Assembly (NCBI GenBank): GCA_052379645.1
Contig: JBQSYU010000012.1
Length of the DNA stretch: 64,000 bases
Strand: one strand, 5' to 3'
Source of the DNA: Arthrobacter_H sp030452125
GTDB lineage: Bacteria > Actinomycetota > Actinomycetes > Actinomycetales > Micrococcaceae
Within the stretch, counting starts at the first letter, position 1. Every line of letters starts with the position of its first letter. A program made the position numbers and the translations under genes. Shown here piece by piece: positions 56,854-64,000 of the stretch. The notes beneath the pieces were generated by a model that was given only the letters and a program-made list of their open reading frames with translations, made no database searches and was not told the origin of the DNA.

Positions 56854-59800
56854 TTAGCTGGTGGTGGCCTGGCGCAAGGCGGTCCGCACCCGCTTCTCCG
56901 AGACCGAATAGGCGGTGCCCAGTTCCTGGGCGAACATGCTCACCCGCAACTCCTCGAGCATCCACTTGATCCGGGCCAGGGGCGCGGGGATCCGTGCCCC
57001 GGCAGGCACCGCGGCCCGGGCGGCATCGTATTCATCCTCCAACGCCTGGATCGCCAGCATCGCCTGGTGGTCCCGCGCCACGTTCCCGGCCTCCAACTTA
57101 TCCAGACGCTTGCCGATCGCCTCCAGATAGCGGGGCAGCTGGGAGAGGTGGGCGTAGCCGGTCCCGGCGACGAAGCCCGGGTAGACCAGGTTCTCCACCT
57201 GGCTGCGGATATCGGCCAGCGCGTTCACCAGTGCCAGCGAGGAGGCCTTGGAGACCCGTTGGTCCACGCGGCGGGCCCCGGAGAGGACGCGTTCGACGAT
57301 GGCGGTGACCTTGAAGACCGTGTCGATCAGCTCGGCCCGCACCGACTCGAACAGGGCATCGAACTCCGCCTTGCTGAAGGGCAGTTCCTCAGGGACCAGC
57401 CGGTCCAGGGCCGCCAGCGTGCAGTCGGCGATCAGCTTCTCCACCGAACCGTGGGGGTTCTGCGTGAAGACCAGCTTCTCCTGGTTGTTCAGGTGCTCCA
57501 ATACGTACTTGGCCGGGGAGGGGACCTGAAGCAGCAGCAGCCGGATCACCCCGCCCCGATGGGCCGTGAGCTGTTCATCCTCGTTGCGGAACACCGTCAG
57601 CGACACCGTGTCCCCGGTATCGAGCAGACCGGGGAATGCGGTGACTTCCGCCCCCGCCACCGTGGTGCTGACCCGGCGCTCGATCCGGGCCCCGTCGCCG
57701 AGCCCTTCGGGCCAGGCGGTCAGCCCGGTCTGCTCCAGCGTCGGCGTCGGACGCTCCCGCGTGGTGGTGCCCGCCCGGCCCCGTCCGGGCCGGGGCGAGG
57801 TCCGGGCCCCACCGGTTCCGGCTCCGGAACCGCCCGAGGATTCCTTGCCGTGGCGTTGTTCGGCCTCGCGGGCCGCCGCCAGCAGGGCAGGCCCCGCGCT
57901 TCCCAACGAATCGGCCAGGGCCTGGCGGTTCTGCGTCGCCAGGGTTCGTTGCAGGGTGGGCAGGTCGGTGGATTCATCCAGGATCCGGGCCCTGGCATCC
58001 ACGACCTGGAAAGTGGCCAACAGGTGCCCGGGGATCTTGGACCAGTCCCAGGATCCCGGCGGGATCACCACCCCGCGCATCCGACGCAACACCAGTTCCA
58101 GGGAGGGTTCGAGGTCATCGGTCGTGGGGTCGAAATCGGCATTCAGTGCGGTCACCGCCTGCCGGGCCACGTCGGGGGCCGGGACGAAGTTCTTGCGGAT
58201 GGCCTTGGGCAGGGACTTGATCAAGGCGGTGACCAGTTCTTCGCGGAGACCGGGGATGAGCCAGCGGAAACGTTCGGGGTCCAGCTGGTTCAGGAACAAC
58301 ACGGGCACCCGCACGGTCAACCCGTCGGATTCACCGGCCGACGCGGCCGGGTTGAACTCGTAGGACAGCTCCAGTTCAAGGTCCCCGTGCTGCAGGGTCC
58401 GGGGGAAGTCCTCCTGGTTCAGTTCGTCCGCGTCGGCGTTGAAGAGTTCCTCCGGGTCGAAGTCCAGCAGGGTGGGCTCCTCCGCCCGCGCCTTCTTCCA
58501 CCACCGGTCGAAGTGGCGTTCGGAGACGACGCCGGAACCGACCCGCTGATCGTAGAAATCGAAGAGGTCCTCGTCCGTGGCACCCAGATCACGCCGACGC
58601 ATCCTGGTTTCGAGTTCGTCGATATCGGCCAGCAGGCGCCGGTTGCGTTGGAAGAACTTATGGTGGGTCTTCCAATCGCCTTCCACCAGGGCGTGCTGGA
58701 TGAACAGCTCCCGGGCCACGACCGGATCGACGCGCCCATATTGGATGCGGCGCTGGGGGATGACGGTCAGACCGTAGAGGGTGGCCTTCTCGTAGCCCAT
58801 GACCGAACCCATCTTCCGGGACCAGTGGGGTTCTGAATGCGAATACTTCAACAGGTGCTTGCCGACCTCCTCCACCCAGAGGGGATCGAAGCGGGCGTTG
58901 ACCCGGGCCCAGAGCCTGCTGGTCTCCACCAGTTCGGCGGACATCACCCATTCGGGGTTCTTCTTGAACAAGGCCGAGCCGGGGAAGATGGAGAACCGGG
59001 TGCCGCGGGCGCCGGAATATTCGCGTTTGCGCTCATCCCAGGCACCGATGTGTCCGAGTAGGCCGGCCAGCAGGCTGGTGTGGATCTCCCGTTCCAGCCC
59101 TGCCGGGTCCACCGGCCCCGTCGACAGGGTGATGCCCAATGGTTTGGAGAGCTGGCGGAGCTGGGCGAAGAGGTCCTGCCATTCGCGCACCCGCATGTAG
59201 TTGATGAATTCCTTCTTGCAGAGCCTGCGGAACGCCGAGGAGGAGAGCTCCTTCTGCTTCTCCTGCAGGTAGGCGTAGAGGTTCAGGAACCCCGAGAAGT
59301 CCGAGGTCGAGTCGTCGAAGCGGCGGTGCAGGCCGATGGCATTGGCTCGTTGACCGGTGTCTTCGGAGGGGCGTTCGCGGGGGTCGCGGATGGTCAGGGC
59401 GGCGGCCAGGATCATGACCTCCTTGGCGCAGCCGCGCCGGCCTGCCTCCACGATCATCCGGCCCAACCGGACGTCGACGGGGAGCTGGCTGAGCTGCCGC
59501 CCGATCCTGGTGACCTTTGCCGAGGCCCCCTCCCCGACAGCGCCCAGTTCGCGCAAGAGTGAGACGCCGTCGTTCACGGCCTTGGAATCCGGGGGCTGGA
59601 CGAAGTCGAAACCCGCGACGTCGCGGGGGGACTCCACGACCCCCATGGCGGACATCTGCAGGATCACCGCCGCCAGGTTGGTGCGCAGGATCTCAGGGTC
59701 GGTGAATTCGGGACGGGCCTCGAAGTCCTCCTGGGAGTAGAGCCGGATGGCGATGCCGTCGGAGACGCGGCCACAACGACCCGACCGCTGGTTCGCGCTG

Positions 59801-60849
59801 GCCTGGGAGACCCGTTCGATGGGCAGGCGCTGGACCTTCGTGCGGTGCGAATACCTTGAGATCCGGGCGGTCCCGGTATCGATGACGTATTTGATGCCCG
59901 GGACCGTCAGTGAAGTTTCGGCGACATTGGTCGCCAGTACCAGACGAGGGTTGGACCCCGGGTGGAAGACCTTGTGCTGTTCCTCCAGGGACAACCGGGC
60001 GAAGAGCGGCAGCACCTCGGTGCCTCTCAGCCGGGGGTTGGTCCGCACCCGGGCGCGTAGGGCCTCGGCGGCATCGCGGATCTCGCGCTCGCCGGAAAAG
60101 AAGATCAGGACGTCGCCCGGGGCTTCGGCCGCCAATTCGTCCACGGCATCGCAGACCGCGTCCAGCGGGTCCCGATCCTCGTCCGTGTCGTAGTCGTCGT
60201 CGTCCTCGCGCCCTTCGGCGGGATTCAGCGGACGGTAGCGCAGCTCCACCGGGAACGTGCGCCCGGAGACCTCGATGATGGGGGCCGGAACGATCTCCTC
60301 TCCGCCCTCGGAGGCGGGGGAGCCGAAGTGCGTGGCGAATTTCTCCGGGTCGATCGTCGCCGAGGTGATGATGACCTTCAGATCGGGACGCTTGGGCAGC
60401 AGCCGTTTGAGGTAGCCGAGCAGGAAGTCGATGTTCAGGCTGCGTTCGTGGGCCTCATCGATGATGATGGCGTTGTATTTACGCAGCAGCCGGTCATGCT
60501 GGATCTCCGCCAGCAGGATGCCATCGGTCATGACCTTGACCTGGGTGGACGCCGACACGTGTCCGGTGAACCTGACCTGGAAGCCGATCTCCGCCCCGAG
60601 CTCGACCCCGGTCTCCTCGGCGATGCGTTCGGCCACCGTACGGGCGGCCAGCCGGCGGGGTTGGGTGTGGCCGATCATCCCGCCCTCGCCCAAGCCCAGT
60701 TCCAACAGCATCTTGGGAAGCTGGGTGGTTTTGCCGGAGCCGGTTTCGCCGGCGATGACGACGATCTGGTGGTCGCGGATGGCTTCCATGATGTCGTCGC
60801 GGCGGGCGCTGACCGGAAGGGACTCGGGATAGGTGATCTTTACAGCCAT
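56854..60849 (-). CDS. hrpA: ATP-dependent RNA helicase HrpA
   Basis: 1331-residue DEAH-box helicase. Walker A GETGSGKTTQLPK begins at residue 34, DEAHERSLN gives the DEAH box, then SATIDPEKF, NVAETSLTVPGIKYVIDTG and the QRSGRCGR motif VI. The helicase-associated and OB-fold regions follow, and the long C-terminal domain (DUF3418) has a poly-basic/Gly linker near 1020-1060 (SGGSGAGTGGARTSPRPGRGRAG). Length matches HrpA proteins. Monocistronic, convergent with the HIT gene. Confidence 0.92.
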   Translation of the reverse strand: MAVKITYPESLPVSARRDDIMEAIRDHQIVVIAGETGSGKTTQLPKMLLELGLGEGGMIGHTQPRRLAARTVAERIAEETGVELGAEIGFQVRFTGHVSASTQVKVMTDGILLAEIQHDRLLRKYNAIIIDEAHERSLNIDFLLGYLKRLLPKRPDLKVIITSATIDPEKFATHFGSPASEGGEEIVPAPIIEVSGRTFPVELRYRPLNPAEGREDDDDYDTDEDRDPLDAVCDAVDELAAEAPGDVLIFFSGEREIRDAAEALRARVRTNPRLRGTEVLPLFARLSLEEQHKVFHPGSNPRLVLATNVAETSLTVPGIKYVIDTGTARISRYSHRTKVQRLPIERVSQASANQRSGRCGRVSDGIAIRLYSQEDFEARPEFTDPEILRTNLAAVILQMSAMGVVESPRDVAGFDFVQPPDSKAVNDGVSLLRELGAVGEGASAKVTRIGRQLSQLPVDVRLGRMIVEAGRRGCAKEVMILAAALTIRDPRERPSEDTGQRANAIGLHRRFDDSTSDFSGFLNLYAYLQEKQKELSSSAFRRLCKKEFINYMRVREWQDLFAQLRQLSKPLGITLSTGPVDPAGLEREIHTSLLAGLLGHIGAWDERKREYSGARGTRFSIFPGSALFKKNPEWVMSAELVETSRLWARVNARFDPLWVEEVGKHLLKYSHSEPHWSRKMGSVMGYEKATLYGLTVIPQRRIQYGRVDPVVARELFIQHALVEGDWKTHHKFFQRNRRLLADIDELETRMRRRDLGATDEDLFDFYDQRVGSGVVSERHFDRWWKKARAEEPTLLDFDPEELFNADADELNQEDFPRTLQHGDLELELSYEFNPAASAGESDGLTVRVPVLFLNQLDPERFRWLIPGLREELVTALIKSLPKAIRKNFVPAPDVARQAVTALNADFDPTTDDLEPSLELVLRRMRGVVIPPGSWDWSKIPGHLLATFQVVDARARILDESTDLPTLQRTLATQNRQALADSLGSAGPALLAAAREAEQRHGKESSGGSGAGTGGARTSPRPGRGRAGTTTRERPTPTLEQTGLTAWPEGLGDGARIERRVSTTVAGAEVTAFPGLLDTGDTVSLTVFRNEDEQLTAHRGGVIRLLLLQVPSPAKYVLEHLNNQEKLVFTQNPHGSVEKLIADCTLAALDRLVPEELPFSKAEFDALFESVRAELIDTVFKVTAIVERVLSGARRVDQRVSKASSLALVNALADIRSQVENLVYPGFVAGTGYAHLSQLPRYLEAIGKRLDKLEAGNVARDHQAMLAIQALEDEYDAARAAVPAGARIPAPLARIKWMLEELRVSMFAQELGTAYSVSEKRVRTALRQATTS

Positions 60850-61181
60850 GGTTGAACCAGTCTAAGGGGGTCCGCTCGACGACGGCGCCCAGCGGCCGTC
60901 CGATGCGCTTCCGGAAGTGGTCGGGAGGCCAAGTACGGAATGATACCGAAATGTGGCATGGGACACGTTTTGTCTTCAATGGGCCTCGAGGCGCACAAGG
61001 GCGTCCATGGGCCCCTGAGTCATATGGACAATGTGAGTTGATTCACAGGTAGTATCGAGGTGTCTTTAGGCACGAGGTGGTCAAAAGATTGTCGAATCAC
61101 TCGCAGTGGGGGACGGGATCCGGTGGCAGCAAAGGTGATGTTGACCGGAAATCAACTCGTGACCCGTGAAAGGAAAACACC
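60850..61181. other. Intergenic region upstream of the ABC importer operon
   Basis: About 332 bp between divergent hrpA and the substrate-binding protein gene. It must contain both promoters. It includes a palindromic CCTCGAGG at about 60985 and moderately AT-rich sequence around 60940-61060. A T-box, expected if this were a tryptophan operon, was looked for and not found. GAAAGGA precedes the start of the lipoprotein gene. Confidence 0.4.
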
Positions 61182-62189
61182 ATGAACGTTTCTCGCGTCG
61201 GCAAGCTTGCCGCAGGCCTGATGGCCACCGCATTGCTCGCCACCGCTTGCGGATCCTCGGGAGGGTCCGGGGAGTCCAGCGGATCCGCGGATGCGACCGA
61301 GCCCGTGAAGATCGGCATCTCGCAGTACGTGTCCCATCCGTCCTTGGATGCGGTGACCGAGGGCTTCAAGAAGGGGATGAAGGACGCCGGCTATACCGGG
61401 GACAAGATCAGCTACGATCTGCAGAACGCTCAGGCGGATGCCTCGACGAACACGGCGATCATGAACCAGTTCTCGCAGGACAACCTGGATCTGGTCCTCG
61501 CCGTCGCCACGCCGGCGGCCCAGGCGGCCGCCCAGGCGATCACTGATGCCCCGGTCCTCTTCTCGGCGGTGACCGACCCGGTGGAAGCCAAACTGGTCAA
61601 GAGCGTTGAGGAACCCGGCGGAAACGTCACCGGCACCTCGGATAAGAACCCGGTGAAGGAGCAGATGGAACTGCTCAAGGAACTGGCCCCTGACGCCAAG
61701 TCCGTCGGGATCGTCTACTCCTCCGGCGAGGTCAACTCCACCGTCCAGGTGAAGTGGGCCAAGGAAGCCGCGGCCGATCTCGACCTGGAGATCAAGGAAG
61801 CGGCCATCTCCGCCTCCTCCGAGGTCCAGCAGGCAGCCGAGTCGCTGAAGGTCGATGCCTACTACGTGCCCACCGACAACGCCGTCGTCTCCGCGTTGGA
61901 AGGTTTGTTGCAGACCGCGCAGTCCAAGAAGGTCCCCGTCATCGCCGCCGACGGCGAGTCGGTCAAGCGTGGCGCCACGGCCACCTACGGCATCAACTAC
62001 GAGAAGCTCGGCGTCCAGACCGCCGACATGGCGGTGAAGATCCTCAAGGACGGGGAGAAGCCGGCCGATATGCCCGTGGAGACCTTGACCGATGTCGAAC
62101 TGTATGTGAACACCGCCGCCGCGAAGAAGGCCGGAGTGGAGATCCCGCAGGACATGATCGACAAGGCCGCCGAGGTCTACAAGAAGTAG
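61182..62189 (+). CDS. ABC transporter substrate-binding lipoprotein (TrpX-like)
   Basis: 335 residues. Signal peptide with lipobox ATAC, lipid-modified Cys23, then a Ser/Gly linker and a periplasmic-binding fold of the ABC_sub_bind family (VKIGISQYVSHPSLDAVTEGF; VATPAAQAAAQAI; YYVPTDNAVVSAL). Family members bind tryptophan or related ligands in Firmicutes (TrpX); the ligand here is not predictable. GAAAGGA lies 8 bp upstream. First gene of an SBP-permease-ATPase operon. Confidence 0.82.
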   Translation: MNVSRVGKLAAGLMATALLATACGSSGGSGESSGSADATEPVKIGISQYVSHPSLDAVTEGFKKGMKDAGYTGDKISYDLQNAQADASTNTAIMNQFSQDNLDLVLAVATPAAQAAAQAITDAPVLFSAVTDPVEAKLVKSVEEPGGNVTGTSDKNPVKEQMELLKELAPDAKSVGIVYSSGEVNSTVQVKWAKEAAADLDLEIKEAAISASSEVQQAAESLKVDAYYVPTDNAVVSALEGLLQTAQSKKVPVIAADGESVKRGATATYGINYEKLGVQTADMAVKILKDGEKPADMPVETLTDVELYVNTAAAKKAGVEIPQDMIDKAAEVYKK

Positions 62190-62212
62190 CCCGCGCCGAT
62201 CTTCCGGATCAC

Positions 62213-62244
62213 GGTGCCCGGCCGCCCTCCAGCGGCCGGGCACC
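62213..62244 (+). terminator. Intercistronic hairpin between the lipoprotein and permease genes
   Basis: Perfect 13-bp GC stem (62213-62225 with 62232-62244) and a 6-nt loop, no U-run. It could partly terminate or protect the upstream message, giving more binding protein than permease. Confidence 0.65.
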
Positions 62245-62278
62245 CCGCATTCTTCCCTCTCTACCCAAGGATCTCTTC

Positions 62279-63190
62279 ATGCTTACTGCGGTTGAACTGG
62301 GCCTGATCTACGCGATCATGGCGCTGGGGGTCTATCTGACCTTCCGCATCCTCGACTTCCCCGACCTGACGGTTGATGGAAGCTTCACCACCGGCGCCGC
62401 CGTCGCCTCCATCACCATCGTCAACGGCATGCCGGCACTTTTGGCCACCGGGCTGGCCCTGCTGGCCGGCGCGGCAGCCGGTGTCGTGACCGGTCTGCTG
62501 CATACCAAGGGCAAGATCAACGGCCTGCTGGCCGGCATCCTGACCATGATCGCCCTGTATTCGGTGAATTTGCGCATCATGGGCAAAGCCAACGTCCCGC
62601 TGCTGGGGGAGGACACCCTGATCTCCCCGCTGCGGGAGGCCCAGCTCACCGGTGGCGTCGTATCCATCCTGATCTTCTTCGTGGTGGCCCTGGTGCTGAA
62701 GTTCGTCCTGGACTGGTTCCTGCACACCGACACCGGTCTGGCCATGCAGGCGACCGGTGACAACGAACAGATGATCCGCAGCCTGGGCGTCAGCACCGAC
62801 AACCAGAAGATCCTCGGGCTGGCCATTTCCAACGCCCTGGTGGGCCTGTGCGGCGCGATGGTCGCCCAGTACCAGGGCTTCGCCGATGTGGGTATGGGTA
62901 TCGGCCTGATCCTGATCGGTCTGGCCTCGGTCATCATCGGCCAGGCGATCTTCGGGACCCGGAACATCTTCATCGCCACGCTGGCCGTCATCTTCGGTGC
63001 CGTCCTCTACCGCGTCTTCATCCAACTGGCCCTGGACGCCGGTCTCGAGCCGAATGACATGAAGCTGATCTCCGCGATCCTCGTGGTCCTCGCGCTCGTT
63101 CTGCCGCAGTGGAAGGGCTTCAATAAGTTCGGTCGCCGGATGCGCACCATCAACAACGCCGCGGAGAAGCAGAAGGAGACGGTGTCCTAG
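62279..63190 (+). CDS. ABC transporter permease (TrpY-like)
   Basis: 303 residues with eight or so hydrophobic helices in the branched-chain/sugar-type permease fold (LGLIYAIMALGVYLTFRILDFPDLTVDGSF is characteristic of the family paired with ABC_sub_bind proteins). The ATG at 62279 follows AAGGATC. The downstream ATPase starts 1 bp after its stop. Confidence 0.85.
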   Translation: MLTAVELGLIYAIMALGVYLTFRILDFPDLTVDGSFTTGAAVASITIVNGMPALLATGLALLAGAAAGVVTGLLHTKGKINGLLAGILTMIALYSVNLRIMGKANVPLLGEDTLISPLREAQLTGGVVSILIFFVVALVLKFVLDWFLHTDTGLAMQATGDNEQMIRSLGVSTDNQKILGLAISNALVGLCGAMVAQYQGFADVGMGIGLILIGLASVIIGQAIFGTRNIFIATLAVIFGAVLYRVFIQLALDAGLEPNDMKLISAILVVLALVLPQWKGFNKFGRRMRTINNAAEKQKETVS

Positions 63191-63191
63191 C

Positions 63192-63983
63192 ATGCTGGAA
63201 GTCAACAACCTGTCCAAGACGTTCTTCGCCGGGACGGTCAACGAGCGCAAGGCGCTACGCAACATCAACCTCCAATTGACCGAAGGCGAATTCGTCACCG
63301 TGATCGGCTCCAATGGTGCCGGGAAATCCACTGTCCTGAACATGGTCGGGGGCAAGCTCCAGCCCGACGTCGGCAACGTGAAGATCGCCGGCAAGGACGT
63401 CACCAAACTGGCGGACCATGCGCGGGCGAAATACATCGGCCGGGTCTTCCAGGACCCGATGGCCGGCACCGCGCCGAGCATGTCGATCGAAGAGAACATG
63501 TCCCTGGCCCTGAACCGCGGAAAATTCCGTGGGCTGGGCCTGGGGGTGACCAAACGACGGCGGGAGCAATTCGCCACTGAGCTCGAATCTCTGGAATTGG
63601 GCCTCGAACATCGGCTCAAGGCCAAGGTCGGGTTGCTCTCCGGTGGACAGCGGCAAGCACTTTCGCTGCTCATGGCCACGTTCAGTGGACCTCAGATCCT
63701 GTTGCTCGACGAGCACACCGCGGCACTGGACCCGCAACGGGCGGCCCTGGTGGCCCGGCTGACCGAGGAGATCGTCGAACGCCACGGACTCACCACGCTG
63801 ATGGTCACCCACAACATGGAGCAGGCGCTGCGGTTGGGCACCCGGCTGGTGATGATGCACGACGGGGAGATCATCCTGGATCTCGATGCCGAGGCCAAAT
63901 CGAAGATGACCGTTCCCGGGCTGCTCAAGGAATTCGAGAAGATCAAGGGCGCCCAGCTCGACGACCGCACCATGCTGCAGTAG
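63192..63983 (+). CDS. ABC transporter ATP-binding protein (TrpZ-like)
   Basis: 263 residues. Walker A GSNGAGKST near 37-45, Q-loop VFQDPMAG, signature LLSGGQRQA, Walker B ILLLDEHTAALDP (with His after Glu, as in this subfamily) and H-loop VTHNMEQAL. ATG 63192 follows the permease stop directly. Energises the importer. Completes the three-gene operon; 17 bases remain to the window end. Confidence 0.88.
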   Translation: MLEVNNLSKTFFAGTVNERKALRNINLQLTEGEFVTVIGSNGAGKSTVLNMVGGKLQPDVGNVKIAGKDVTKLADHARAKYIGRVFQDPMAGTAPSMSIEENMSLALNRGKFRGLGLGVTKRRREQFATELESLELGLEHRLKAKVGLLSGGQRQALSLLMATFSGPQILLLDEHTAALDPQRAALVARLTEEIVERHGLTTLMVTHNMEQALRLGTRLVMMHDGEIILDLDAEAKSKMTVPGLLKEFEKIKGAQLDDRTMLQ

Positions 63984-64000
63984 GGCGGGGCACCACCAAA

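Noticed and set aside
57067..58836. 589-codon open frame on the plus strand opposite hrpA
   Set aside because: It is antisense to conserved HrpA, lacks a ribosome-binding site and encodes a Gly/Arg-rich low-complexity product typical of high-GC shadow frames.
60850..61181. T-box or other tryptophan leader upstream of the importer
   Set aside because: No T-box sequence, specifier loop or terminator/antiterminator pair could be found by eye.

Overview
The window is high-GC chromosomal DNA from an actinobacterium, most like the Micrococcaceae (Arthrobacter/Kocuria/Micrococcus relatives). The gene set supports this: mycothione reductase, WhiB, a SigH/RsrA-type redox sigma/anti-sigma pair, the fused actinobacterial 2-oxoglutarate dehydrogenase (Kgd), class II DAHP synthase, a PASTA Ser/Thr kinase, ribosomal protein bL37 and the order prfB-(insert)-ftsE-ftsX-peptidase-smpB-ssrA. 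Only mtr is cut by the window edge, at its 5' end.

Layout. 1-11.5 kb: mtr, an acyl-CoA synthetase, a ROK sugar kinase, an esterase/small membrane protein pair, plsC, aroG, a PASTA kinase, whiB and a small membrane protein. 11.5-15.4 kb: an orphan FHA-FtsK/EccC-like secretion ATPase, divergent from a Tad (Flp) pilus operon. 15.6-28.75 kb: tadA, tadB, tadC, flp, two TadE-like genes and a TadE/G-like gene. tadC is split by an integrated element of about 8.4 kb (18521-26956). 28.8-37 kb: prfB, a 3-hydroxybutyrate dehydrogenase plus two-subunit CoA-transferase cassette, ftsEX, an M23 murein hydrolase, smpB and tmRNA. 37-43.6 kb: a small membrane protein, hisN-like phosphatase, rsgA, aroA, DoxX, sigH-rsrA, bL37 and an SGNH-like protein. 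43.7-50.4 kb: kgd and a pair of CNNM/CBS transporters. 50.4-57 kb: a Zn-type ABC transporter with zur, MBL hydrolase, map, a cysteine desulfhydrase-like enzyme divergent from a rhodanese, and HIT. 57-64 kb: hrpA and a three-gene ABC importer.

The most interesting part is the element inside tadC. Its serine integrase gene starts about 20-30 bp inside the left junction. Joining the two flanks restores a continuous TadC of 313 residues ending in the normal hydrophobic C-terminus. The element carries a chain of small overlapping genes, a replication-organiser-like gene with four CACGTGA repeats, and an HK97-type capsid gene with no recognisable portal, terminase or tail gene. On the opposite strand are two paralogous lipoproteins, two very small proteins and a lower-GC cargo gene of unknown function. 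It looks like a minimal phage-derived satellite that switches a pilus operon off while integrated and could switch it back on by excision.

Regulation visible in the sequence: exact GGAAT-N18-GTT (SigR/SigH-type) promoters before sigH and before ssrA; a Zur-like palindrome lying in the last codons of the gene before znuC; two convergent DnaA-box-like 9-mers and an 8-bp-arm palindrome between the secretion ATPase and tadA; and many strong bidirectional terminators.
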